Positions 8,047-13,477 of a stretch of DNA of 13,477 bases are shown piece after piece; position 1 is the first letter of the stretch, and the number at the start of each line of letters is the position of its first letter. The DNA is from Fusobacteriaceae bacterium UBA2433 (GTDB lineage Bacteria; Fusobacteriota; Fusobacteriia; Fusobacteriales; Fusobacteriaceae): contig DDQV01000102.1 in the NCBI GenBank assembly GCA_002342785.1, forward strand, positions 1 through 13,477. Reading direction: 5' to 3'. Both the position numbers and the translations under genes were made by a program. The notes beneath the pieces are model-generated. The model worked only from the letters and a program-made list of their open reading frames with translations, had not been told where the DNA came from and did not search any database.

Positions 8047-8054
8047 AGAGGAGG
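8047..8054 (+). promoter_or_regulatory. Ribosome binding site that sets a TTG start for rmlA
   Basis: AGAGGAGG ends 7 bases before an in-frame TTG at 8062, which opens the family-standard N-terminus. The ATG at 8035 lies upstream of this site and has no SD of its own, so it is rejected as start. Confidence 0.8.
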
Positions 8055-8061
8055 AATTGAA

Positions 8062-8925
8062 TTGAAAGGAATTGTATTAGCAGGAGGATCCGGAACTAGA
8101 CTTTATCCAATAACAAAAGCAATATCAAAACAAATAAATCCAATATACGATAAACCAATGATATATTATCCATTATCAATATTGATGTTAGCAAATATTA
8201 AAGAAGTCTTAATTATATCTACTCCTCGTGATCTTCCATTATTTAGAGAACTTCTAGGTGATGGTAGTAACTTTGGAATAAAATTAGAATATGCAATACA
8301 AGAGAATCCCAATGGATTAGCAGAAGCATTTATAATTGGAGAAGAATTTATTGGGAATGATTCTTGTGCTTTGGTCTTAGGAGATAATATTTTTTACGGA
8401 CAAGGTTTAGGAACTAATGTAAGAATGGCTTCCGAGATAGAAAAAGGTGCGTATATATTTGGTTATCCTGTAAAAGATCCAGAAAGATTTGGAGTAGTAG
8501 AATTTAATGAAAAAGGAGAAGCAATTTCGTTGGAAGAAAAACCAGAGAATCCTAAATCTAAATTTGCAATTCCAGGATTATATTTTTATGACAATACAGT
8601 AGTAGAAAAAGCAAAAAGAGTAAAGCCATCTCATAGGGGAGAACTTGAGATAACAACTCTAAATGAAATGTATCTAGATGAAGGAAGTTTAAATGTAATA
8701 AACTTTGGAAGGGGTATGGCGTGGCTTGATACTGGAACCCATGATTCGTTATTAGAAGCAAGTAATTTTGTAAAAACAGTACAAAAGAATCAAGGGTTAT
8801 TTGTAGCATGTCTTGAGGAGATTGCTTATAATAATAAATGGATAACAAAAGAAGATGTAGTTAAATTAGCTCGGCCATTACTTAAAACACATTATGGTGA
8901 ATATCTGATGGATTTAGTTAAATAA
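8062..8925 (+). CDS. rmlA: Glucose-1-phosphate thymidylyltransferase
   Basis: RmlA joins glucose-1-phosphate and dTTP to give dTDP-glucose, the first step of dTDP-deoxysugar synthesis in the cytoplasm. The 287-residue protein begins KGIVLAGGSGTRLYPITK, the nucleotide-binding signature, followed by KPMIYYPLS (31-39) and VLGDNIFYG (105-113, metal-binding Asp108). Further on come SHRGELEITTLNEMYL and GRGMAWLDTGTHDSLLEA, both highly conserved in the family. Length is standard. The start is TTG at 8062, since it is set by AGAGGAGG with 7-base spacing and gives the usual N-terminus; starting at ATG 8035 would add nine residues not seen in the family. rmlB follows after 122 bases. No rmlC or rmlD is present, so the product more likely feeds the aminosugar branch than rhamnose. 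Confidence 0.96.
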   Translation: MKGIVLAGGSGTRLYPITKAISKQINPIYDKPMIYYPLSILMLANIKEVLIISTPRDLPLFRELLGDGSNFGIKLEYAIQENPNGLAEAFIIGEEFIGNDSCALVLGDNIFYGQGLGTNVRMASEIEKGAYIFGYPVKDPERFGVVEFNEKGEAISLEEKPENPKSKFAIPGLYFYDNTVVEKAKRVKPSHRGELEITTLNEMYLDEGSLNVINFGRGMAWLDTGTHDSLLEASNFVKTVQKNQGLFVACLEEIAYNNKWITKEDVVKLARPLLKTHYGEYLMDLVK

Positions 8926-9031
8926 GAAAAATTATTAGAAATTATAATTGACTTTTAGAAAAAATAGTTAAAAATCGAAAGAGTTGTAATTTAGACTTTA
9001 GTATTAAGATGCATAATATGTAAATAAAGTT

Positions 9032-9041
9032 AAAGGAAGTG
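9032..9041 (+). promoter_or_regulatory. Ribosome binding site that sets a GTG start for rmlB
   Basis: AAAGGAAGTG is close to the ideal SD. The GTG at 9039 falls inside it and so cannot be its start; the GTG at 9048 is 8 bases after the core and gives the expected N-terminus. A weak CATAAT (9012-9017) just upstream could be a -10 box, but its -35 is poor. Confidence 0.7.
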
Positions 9042-9047
9042 ACAGTA

Positions 9048-10250
9048 GTGAAAACATATTTGATAACAGGGGCTGCTGGATTTATAGGAGCTAATTTTTT
9101 AAAATATAAATTAAAACAAGATAGAGAAGATAAGTATATAGTTTTAGATAAATTAACCTATGCAGGGAATTTAGGAACTATAAAAAAAGAAATTAAAGAT
9201 AATAGGGTAGAATTTGTCAAAGGAGATATCTGTAATAAAGAGTTGGTAGAAAATATTTTCATGAATTATGATATTGACTTTGTTGTAAACTTTGCAGCAG
9301 AATCTCATGTAGATAGATCTATAGAAGATCCAGGGATATTTTTAAAAACAAATATTTTAGGGACTCAAATCTTGATGGATGTTGCAAAACAACATTGGAT
9401 TACTGGTAAAGATGATTTTGGATATCCTGTATATAGCGATGGAAAAAAGTTTCTTCAAGTTTCCACAGATGAAGTTTATGGTAGTCTTTTAAAAGATATA
9501 CCAGATGGGGAAGAATTGAAAGTTATTGATGAAAAATTAAAAATCATTTTAAAAAATAGAAAAATAATGCCAAAGAGTTTTGGAAAAGAATTTTTTACTG
9601 AAGAAACTCCACTAGATCCAAGATCTCCATATGCTACTTCTAAAACAGGAGCAGATATGTTAGTAAGAGCATATGCAGAAACATATCATTTTCCTGTAAA
9701 TGTAACAAGATGCTCTAATAACTATGGACCTTATCACTTTCCTGAAAAATTAATACCATTAATTATAAAAAATATATTGGAAGGTAAGAGCTTACCGATA
9801 TATGGAGATGGAAAACAAGTTAGAGATTGGCTCTATGTAGATGATCACTGTAAGGGTATCGACATGGTAATAGATGGAGGAAGATTAGGTGAAGCCTATA
9901 ATATAGGTGGTTTTAATGAAGAAACTAATATTAATATAGTAAAACTTACTATTGATTTAATTTCTAGAATAATGAATGAAGAACCTGAGTATCAAGAAGT
10001 TCTTAAAACAAAATTAGATAATATAAATTATAGTTTAATTATCCATGTACAAGATAGATTAGGACATGATGCAAGATATGCTATAGATCCTACAAAAACA
10101 GTTAAAGAACTTGGATTTTATCCTGAAACACCATTTATTGAAGGGATAGAAAAGACTATTAAGTGGTATCTAAATAATCAAGAATGGGTACAAGAAGTAG
10201 CCAGTGGAGAATATAAAAAATATTATGAGGAAATGTATAATAAAAGATAA
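9048..10250 (+). CDS. rmlB: dTDP-glucose 4,6-dehydratase
   Basis: RmlB converts dTDP-glucose to dTDP-4-keto-6-deoxyglucose with bound NAD. It is a short-chain dehydrogenase fold: GAAGFIG (8-14) binds NAD, DKLTYAGN (34-41) and NFAAESHVDRS (81-91) are RmlB signatures, STDEVYG carries the Thr140-Asp141-Glu142 active site, and SPYATSK gives Tyr195 and Lys199. NNYGPYHFPEKLIP and GDGKQVRDWLYVDDH complete the fold. At 400 residues it is about 40-50 longer than usual. Most of the extra length is a charged segment between YG (144-145) and FFTEETPLDPRSPY (182-195), plus a longer stretch before STDEVYG. GTG 9048 is chosen as start; a GTG three codons earlier overlaps the SD. It supplies the keto-sugar for the aminotransferase encoded at 6494-7624. 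Confidence 0.95.
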   Translation: MKTYLITGAAGFIGANFLKYKLKQDREDKYIVLDKLTYAGNLGTIKKEIKDNRVEFVKGDICNKELVENIFMNYDIDFVVNFAAESHVDRSIEDPGIFLKTNILGTQILMDVAKQHWITGKDDFGYPVYSDGKKFLQVSTDEVYGSLLKDIPDGEELKVIDEKLKIILKNRKIMPKSFGKEFFTEETPLDPRSPYATSKTGADMLVRAYAETYHFPVNVTRCSNNYGPYHFPEKLIPLIIKNILEGKSLPIYGDGKQVRDWLYVDDHCKGIDMVIDGGRLGEAYNIGGFNEETNINIVKLTIDLISRIMNEEPEYQEVLKTKLDNINYSLIIHVQDRLGHDARYAIDPTKTVKELGFYPETPFIEGIEKTIKWYLNNQEWVQEVASGEYKKYYEEMYNKR

Positions 10251-10311
10251 AAAATCATTAAAAACTTTACTAAAATTAAGATAGTGTAGCTCAAAATTAG
10301 GAGATTATGAC

Positions 10312-10962
10312 ATGATAAATAGAGATAGGTTTTTAGAATATTTTGATAAAGAAAAAATAAAAAAAAAGAAATGTATTCAAAATAATGAAGGTAGAAGAAT
10401 TATATTTACAGAAAAAATTGATGGAGAAATATATTTCATTAAAAAATATATACCCAGAAAACAAAGGAAAAGGTCTATAGCATTTGGTTTACGAAAAGAT
10501 AGGGTGGAACATTATAAGTTTATCTCAGATAAATTAGAGATATTAGATATACCACACGTTAAACCAGAATGTATTATTATTAATAGAAAATCATTTTTTG
10601 AAAGGGAATCAATTTTAGTGACAAAGTATGGAGGAATTCCACTTGGAGAAATACCTGATTTGGAGAAAAAAGAAAATAGAAAATTATTTGATAAATTTTT
10701 TAACTATTTTATATTGATGTGTAAAAATGGAATTTATTCTACTGATTATAATTCTGGAGGTGCTTTAGTAAAGAATGATGAGTTATATCTTATAGATTTT
10801 GATCCTTATAGAACAAAATGGATTGTTACAAAAAAATTTAAAGAGTATGTTATTTACAAATTGGAAAAAACTTTGCATATAGATAAAAAAAATGATGAAG
10901 AGTTTAAAAACTATTTAAAAAAACAAGTATTAAGAGTTCGAAAAGAGTTAGGGTGGGAATAA
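10312..10962 (+). CDS. Divergent LPS kinase (Kdo/WaaP-type) with altered catalytic loop
   Basis: This 216-residue protein looks like a small LPS-kinase-fold member. YFIKKY (41-46) offers the ATP-binding lysine. GIYSTDYNSGGALVKNDELY (140-159) matches the catalytic loop and the strand after it, and LIDFDPYR (160-167) is the metal-binding segment with Asp162/Asp164. In the relatives encoded at 2092, 12172 and 12887 the loop is D-x-x-x-x-N; here Asp145 is followed at +5 by Gly150, so the Mg-binding Asn is absent, though Asn147 lies nearby. It resembles the 12887 gene product most (NIYYSDFN... and LRK regions). The start ATG follows TTAGGAG. It sits 61 bases after rmlB and is closed by a strong terminator. 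It could be a true but unusual kinase or a pseudokinase; its substrate is unknown. Confidence 0.78.
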   Translation: MINRDRFLEYFDKEKIKKKKCIQNNEGRRIIFTEKIDGEIYFIKKYIPRKQRKRSIAFGLRKDRVEHYKFISDKLEILDIPHVKPECIIINRKSFFERESILVTKYGGIPLGEIPDLEKKENRKLFDKFFNYFILMCKNGIYSTDYNSGGALVKNDELYLIDFDPYRTKWIVTKKFKEYVIYKLEKTLHIDKKNDEEFKNYLKKQVLRVRKELGWE

Positions 10963-10998
10963 ATAGTTTAAAATAATTTAATTATTGAAAAGGATAAG

Positions 10999-11049
10999 AG
11001 AATATATAAAGAGTGCAGTGGCATCTGTCCAATGTATTCTTTTTTTTTT
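10999..11049 (+). terminator. Rho-independent terminator after the rmlB-kinase unit
   Basis: AGAATATA (10999-11006) pairs with TGTATTCT (11033-11040) with one G-U pair, and the 3' arm runs into ten T (11040-11049). The loop region can form a small inner hairpin around CAG/CTG (TGGCAT between). Its second half resembles that of the terminator at 3118-3152. Confidence 0.75.
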
Positions 11050-11059
11050 GTATATTTTG

Positions 11060-11068
11060 TGTTATTAT
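11060..11068 (+). promoter_or_regulatory. Possible extended -10 promoter for waaF
   Basis: TGTTATTAT fits the extended -10 pattern TGn-TATAAT with one mismatch. It lies just after the terminator and about 53 bases before the waaF start, where a new unit should begin. The -35 position falls in the T-run and is not recognisable. Confidence 0.45.
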
Positions 11069-11106
11069 ATAGAGAAAAATATGTATACGAACAAAAATAA
11101 AAAAAT

Positions 11107-11113
11107 GAGGAGG
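11107..11113 (+). promoter_or_regulatory. Ribosome binding site that sets a TTG start for waaF
   Basis: GAGGAGG ends 7 bases before TTG 11121. No other in-frame start gives the family N-terminus. The same motif and spacing occur at rmlA and at the AUA-start gene at 12887. Confidence 0.8.
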
Positions 11114-11120
11114 CTCTAGT

Positions 11121-12140
11121 TTGAAAAAAATATTAATTATACATACAGCATTTATTGGAGATATAATTTTGTCTACTCCTCTAATAAAAAAAATAAAAGC
11201 TAAGTATATAGATGAAGGATCTAGTATTACCTATGTAACAACTCCAGCAGGAGCTAGTGTGTTAAAAAATAATCCAGATCTAGATGAGATCATAGCCTAT
11301 GACAAAAGAGGAACTCATAAAGGATTTAAAGGACTTTATTTACTCGGAAAAAGACTTAACTATAAAGGGTTTGATGAGGTAATAATTCCTCATAGATATT
11401 TAAGAAGTTCTATCTTAGGAAGATTAACTGGAGCTCCTATAAGGATTGGATATGATAATGCTAGTGGAGGTTTTTTGTTAACTAAAAAAATTCCTTATGA
11501 TAGATCAAAACATGAAGTAGAAAAATTATTATCATTTATAGAGTTAGATAATTTTACAAATAAAAAATTATCTCTCTATCCAAGTGAGATAGATAAAAAA
11601 AAGATAGATGAAATTTGGGAAAAAAATAATTTAGAAGGAAAAAAAATAATTTTAGTTGCACCTGGAAGTAAGTGGTTTACTAAAAAATGGCCAATTGAAT
11701 ATTTTAATGAACTCTTAAAAAAATTAGCAAAAAAAAGTGAGTATAGAATTGTCCTCATTGGAGGGCAAGAAGAATCTATGCTTAATATGTATACGGATAA
11801 AAATATAATAAACTTAATGGGTAAAACTAGTTTATTAGATGTAGCCGAACTTTGTAACAGAAGTGAGATTATAGTTACTAATGATAGTTCTCCTATCCAT
11901 ATAGCGTCAGCTTTTGAAAAACTCCATATAGTAGCTATTTTTGGAGCTACAACAAAAGAATTGGGATTTTTTCCATGGTCAAAAAATTCAGAGGTATTAG
12001 AAAATAATAATTTAGATTGTAGACCTTGTGGATTACATGGTGGAGATAAGTGTCCTAAAGGACATTTTAAATGTATGCTAGATATTAAACCAGAAATTGT
12101 ATATGAGAAGATACAAAATTATTTAAATTTAAAACCTTAA
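11121..12140 (+). CDS. waaF: ADP-heptose:LPS heptosyltransferase II
   Basis: This 339-residue GT9 enzyme of the GT-B fold adds a heptose to the first heptose of the LPS inner core, at the cytoplasmic face. KKILIIHTAFIGDIILSTPL at the N-terminus and the GRLTGAPIRIGYD stretch are typical of WaaF. LVAPGSKWFTKKWPIEYF marks the start of the nucleotide-sugar domain, and TNDSSPIHIASAF (253-265) is its donor-binding motif. FGATTKELGFFPW follows. The tail has four Cys (300, 303, 311, 318) in a CRPCG...CPKGHFKCM pattern that WaaF-type GT9 enzymes carry. Translation starts at TTG, 7 bases after GAGGAGG. It opens a unit behind its own likely promoter, with kinase genes following 31 bases downstream and further on. 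Confidence 0.93.
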   Translation: MKKILIIHTAFIGDIILSTPLIKKIKAKYIDEGSSITYVTTPAGASVLKNNPDLDEIIAYDKRGTHKGFKGLYLLGKRLNYKGFDEVIIPHRYLRSSILGRLTGAPIRIGYDNASGGFLLTKKIPYDRSKHEVEKLLSFIELDNFTNKKLSLYPSEIDKKKIDEIWEKNNLEGKKIILVAPGSKWFTKKWPIEYFNELLKKLAKKSEYRIVLIGGQEESMLNMYTDKNIINLMGKTSLLDVAELCNRSEIIVTNDSSPIHIASAFEKLHIVAIFGATTKELGFFPWSKNSEVLENNNLDCRPCGLHGGDKCPKGHFKCMLDIKPEIVYEKIQNYLNLKP

Positions 12141-12159
12141 TCATAGAATTCAATTTTTT

Positions 12160-12164
12160 AGGAG
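12160..12164 (+). promoter_or_regulatory. Ribosome binding site deciding among three ATGs
   Basis: AGGAG is followed by ATG codons at 12166, 12169 and 12172. Only the third has a normal 7-base spacing, so it is taken as the start. Confidence 0.6.
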
Positions 12165-12171
12165 AATGATG

Positions 12172-12852
12172 ATGAAGAAAAAAAAAAATAATAATGTTAC
12201 TATCTATTATAGCCACGAGAAATATCTAAAGATATTGGATGATTTTGAGGATTTAAAGGTAGAAAAAATATTTAAAGATGATAATAGAAGTAAAGTTAGT
12301 TTATTTTCCTTTGAGAATGAAAAATTAGTATTTAAAATTCCTAAAGAAAAAAATAAACGAAAGTGGCAAAGGTTACTATCTATTTTTAGAGGTTCAGAAT
12401 CTTATCGAGAATTTTTACAAGCAGAAAAAATTTATAAAGCAGGGTTGCAAACATATAAACCAATCTTAGCCTTGGAGAAAAGAAAATACGGTTTTGTAGT
12501 GGATTCTTATTTTATATGTGAATATCTTTTAGGGGAAACAGGCTCTATAAAATATTTAGGAGTTATTAAAGAAAAATTAAATAAGATCCATGAATTGGGA
12601 TATTTACATGGGGATTCTCAACTAGTTAATTTTGTAGTGGATAAAAAAAATGTTTATATTATAGACTCGAAATTTTCAAAAAATAAATATGGAAAGTTTG
12701 GGTCTAGATATGAATATATATATTTAGAGGAGAGTTGTCCTAAAGAGATAGACTATGAAAAAAAAGATATATATTATAAAGGAGCAAAATTATTAAATAA
12801 TTTTTTACATATCTTAGGTAAGATGAAAAAAAAATTGAAGAACAAAAAATAG
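12172..12852 (+). CDS. LPS core heptose kinase, WaaY/RfaY-like (second copy)
   Basis: This 226-residue kinase-fold protein should phosphorylate an inner-core heptose. KLVFKIPKEK (51-60) contains the likely ATP-binding Lys55. YLHGDSQLVNFVV (144-156) is the catalytic loop with Asp148 and Asn153, and YIIDSKFSK has the metal-binding Asp165. The middle (SESYREFLQAEKIYKAGLQ) resembles the WaaY helical region. N- and C-termini are lysine-rich. Compared with the WaaY-like protein encoded at 2092 it shares fold and motifs but little sequence, so it is an older paralogue or came separately. Start placed at the third of three consecutive ATGs by SD spacing. Following waaF directly, it probably acts on the heptose added by that enzyme (inference). 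Confidence 0.88.
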   Translation: MKKKKNNNVTIYYSHEKYLKILDDFEDLKVEKIFKDDNRSKVSLFSFENEKLVFKIPKEKNKRKWQRLLSIFRGSESYREFLQAEKIYKAGLQTYKPILALEKRKYGFVVDSYFICEYLLGETGSIKYLGVIKEKLNKIHELGYLHGDSQLVNFVVDKKNVYIIDSKFSKNKYGKFGSRYEYIYLEESCPKEIDYEKKDIYYKGAKLLNNFLHILGKMKKKLKNKK

Positions 12853-12872
12853 ATATATTAAATTTTTAAAAT

Positions 12873-12880
12873 GAGGAGGT
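12873..12880 (+). promoter_or_regulatory. Strong ribosome binding site in front of an AUA codon
   Basis: GAGGAGGT is a near-perfect SD. Counting from its GAGGAGG core, 7 bases separate it from ATA at 12887, exactly the spacing seen at rmlA and waaF. No ATG, GTG or TTG lies within reach in the open frame. Confidence 0.75.
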
Positions 12881-12886
12881 AGAAAA

Positions 12887-13390
12887 ATAAAAGTAATAGT
12901 CGATAGTAAAGATACAAAAGTTTGTTTCGATAAAAATAAAAAAGTATATATAAAAGAATTTTATCCAAAATTTGAGGAAAAATTAAAATATTTTTTTAGA
13001 CTTAGAAAGTATCCTGGAGAAAATTTTTATTTTGTTGCTGAAACGTTAAAAAAACTAGGAATAAAAGTTCCAGAAGTTATAGAATATTCTAAATATAGAG
13101 TCGTAACAAAGGATATTCAGGGAACTGTATTAAGAGAATATTTAAAAAAAGATGATGTTATAGTAAAAAATTTTTTAGATATAATAGTAAAGATATTAAA
13201 AAATAATATATATTATAGTGATTTTAATACTAAAAATTTTATAGTTAAAGGGAAAGAGATTTTTGTAATAGATTTAGAAGGTTATAAAGTTGGAGGAATG
13301 GCGTTTAAAAAGAAGAAGGAACTACACAATAGATTATATAAAGCTTTGAAAAATGATCAATGGGTAAAATATATAGAGGAAAGACTATAA
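12887..13390 (+). CDS. LPS-kinase-like protein, apparent AUA start
   Basis: An open frame of 167 codons begins at ATA and ends at TAA 13388-13390. The translation is a complete-looking small kinase of the Kdo/WaaP type: KKVYIKEFY (18-26) with Lys23, LRKYPGENFYFVAETLKKLG (39-58), IYYSDFNTKNFIV (108-120) with Asp112 and Asn117 of the catalytic loop, and VIDLEGYK (127-134) with Asp129. It is a paralogue of the 10312 gene product. The frame is closed upstream by TGA at 12872, and the first ATG/GTG/TTG inside is ATG 13298, past the catalytic residues, so only a start near 12887 gives a working protein. ATA is an allowed but rare initiator in translation table 11. Alternatives are a start-codon mutation (ATG to ATA) that silences the gene, or a sequencing error. 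Confidence 0.75.
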   Translation: MKVIVDSKDTKVCFDKNKKVYIKEFYPKFEEKLKYFFRLRKYPGENFYFVAETLKKLGIKVPEVIEYSKYRVVTKDIQGTVLREYLKKDDVIVKNFLDIIVKILKNNIYYSDFNTKNFIVKGKEIFVIDLEGYKVGGMAFKKKKELHNRLYKALKNDQWVKYIEERL

Positions 13391-13423
13391 AAATATTCAA
13401 CTAGAACTAAAGGAGATTTAGTA

Positions 13424-13477
13424 ATGATAAATAATTATAATAAAATTGAAGAGATTGAAAATTTAAAAGATTTAGAA
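13424..13477 (+). CDS. Start of an unidentified gene, cut by the window edge
   Basis: ATG 13424 follows AAAGGAG (13409-13415) with 8-base spacing, 33 bases after the AUA-start kinase. The 18 visible residues (MINNYNKIEEIENLKDLE) are acidic and resemble nothing I can name. Given the unit it belongs to, another LPS or glycan gene is likely, but that is context only. Confidence 0.65.
   Translation, partial: MINNYNKIEEIENLKDLE

Larger units (their letters stand above)
7625..8061 (+). other. Long AT-rich intergenic region upstream of rmlA
   Basis: No intact gene is seen on either strand. The longest suggestive stretch is an open frame of about 49 codons (7721-7870) with no start or SD, ending in a basic and hydrophobic run such as RDLIKYLRSFLLKDFKRK; it may be a decayed gene end of unknown family. 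CCTCT (7702-7706) and AGAGG (7719-7723) can form a weak hairpin but no T-run follows. A possible promoter at 7932-7960 and the rmlA SD are listed separately. Confidence 0.5.

Noticed and set aside
8035..8061. ATG 8035 as the rmlA start
   Set aside because: No SD precedes it, and it would place the strong AGAGGAGG inside the gene and add nine residues not seen in RmlA.
8558..8848. 96-codon open frame on the minus strand
   Set aside because: It lies wholly inside rmlA, has no SD and its translation shows no family motif; it is a shadow of the AT-rich coding strand.
11576..11758. 60-codon open frame on the minus strand
   Set aside because: It lies inside waaF, lacks an SD and mirrors the lysine-rich coding of that gene.
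1..13477. Search for tRNA or rRNA genes, CRISPR arrays, insertion sequences and a JUMPstart/ops element
   Set aside because: I saw no cloverleaf, no regularly spaced repeats, no transposase or terminal inverted repeats, and no GGCGGTAG-type ops sequence.

Overview
This is a very AT-rich window in which every real gene lies on the + strand. It reads as part of a lipopolysaccharide (LPS) core and outer-saccharide biosynthesis locus. Two GT9 heptosyltransferases and several WaaY/Kdo-kinase-type LPS kinases point to a Gram-negative envelope. The low GC, purine-rich Shine-Dalgarno (SD) sites and several TTG/GTG starts fit a Fusobacterium-like organism. The organism is an inference from style and gene content, because the window contains no taxonomic marker.

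Layout. Positions 16-180 hold the decayed 5' part of a kinase gene. It is followed by a hexapeptide-repeat acyltransferase (202-879), a GT9 heptosyltransferase-like enzyme (1005-2054) and an intact WaaY-like kinase (2092-2820). A gap of about 420 bases holds a probable kinase C-terminal remnant, a terminator and a possible promoter. Then come a GT2 glycosyltransferase (3239-4138) and a serine-acetyltransferase-like sugar acyltransferase (4199-4714). A tight three-gene block follows: a GT56 (WecF-like) transferase, a hexapeptide acetyltransferase and a DegT-family aminotransferase (4857-7624). After a gap of about 440 bases come rmlA (8062-8925), rmlB (9048-10250) and a divergent LPS-kinase-like protein (10312-10962). 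A strong terminator and an extended -10 promoter then separate a last unit: waaF-like heptosyltransferase II (11121-12140), a WaaY-like kinase (12172-12852), a further kinase-like gene that seems to start at an AUA codon (12887-13390), and the first 18 codons of another gene (13424 to the edge).

How the genes fit together. RmlA and RmlB make dTDP-4-keto-6-deoxyglucose. There is no rmlC or rmlD in the window. Instead there is a VioA/WecE-type aminotransferase, an acetyltransferase that overlaps it, and a GT56 enzyme, the family whose known member transfers 4-acetamido-4,6-dideoxygalactose. The simplest reading is synthesis and transfer of a dTDP-4-acetamido-4,6-dideoxyhexose (Fuc4NAc or Qui4NAc) into the LPS saccharide. 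The heptosyltransferases build the inner core and the kinases would phosphorylate it. The other two acyltransferases would decorate sugars.

Most notable are the expansion and decay of LPS kinase genes (four reading frames plus two remnants), one apparently intact kinase with an AUA start behind a near-perfect SD, and one kinase-like protein lacking the catalytic-loop Asn.
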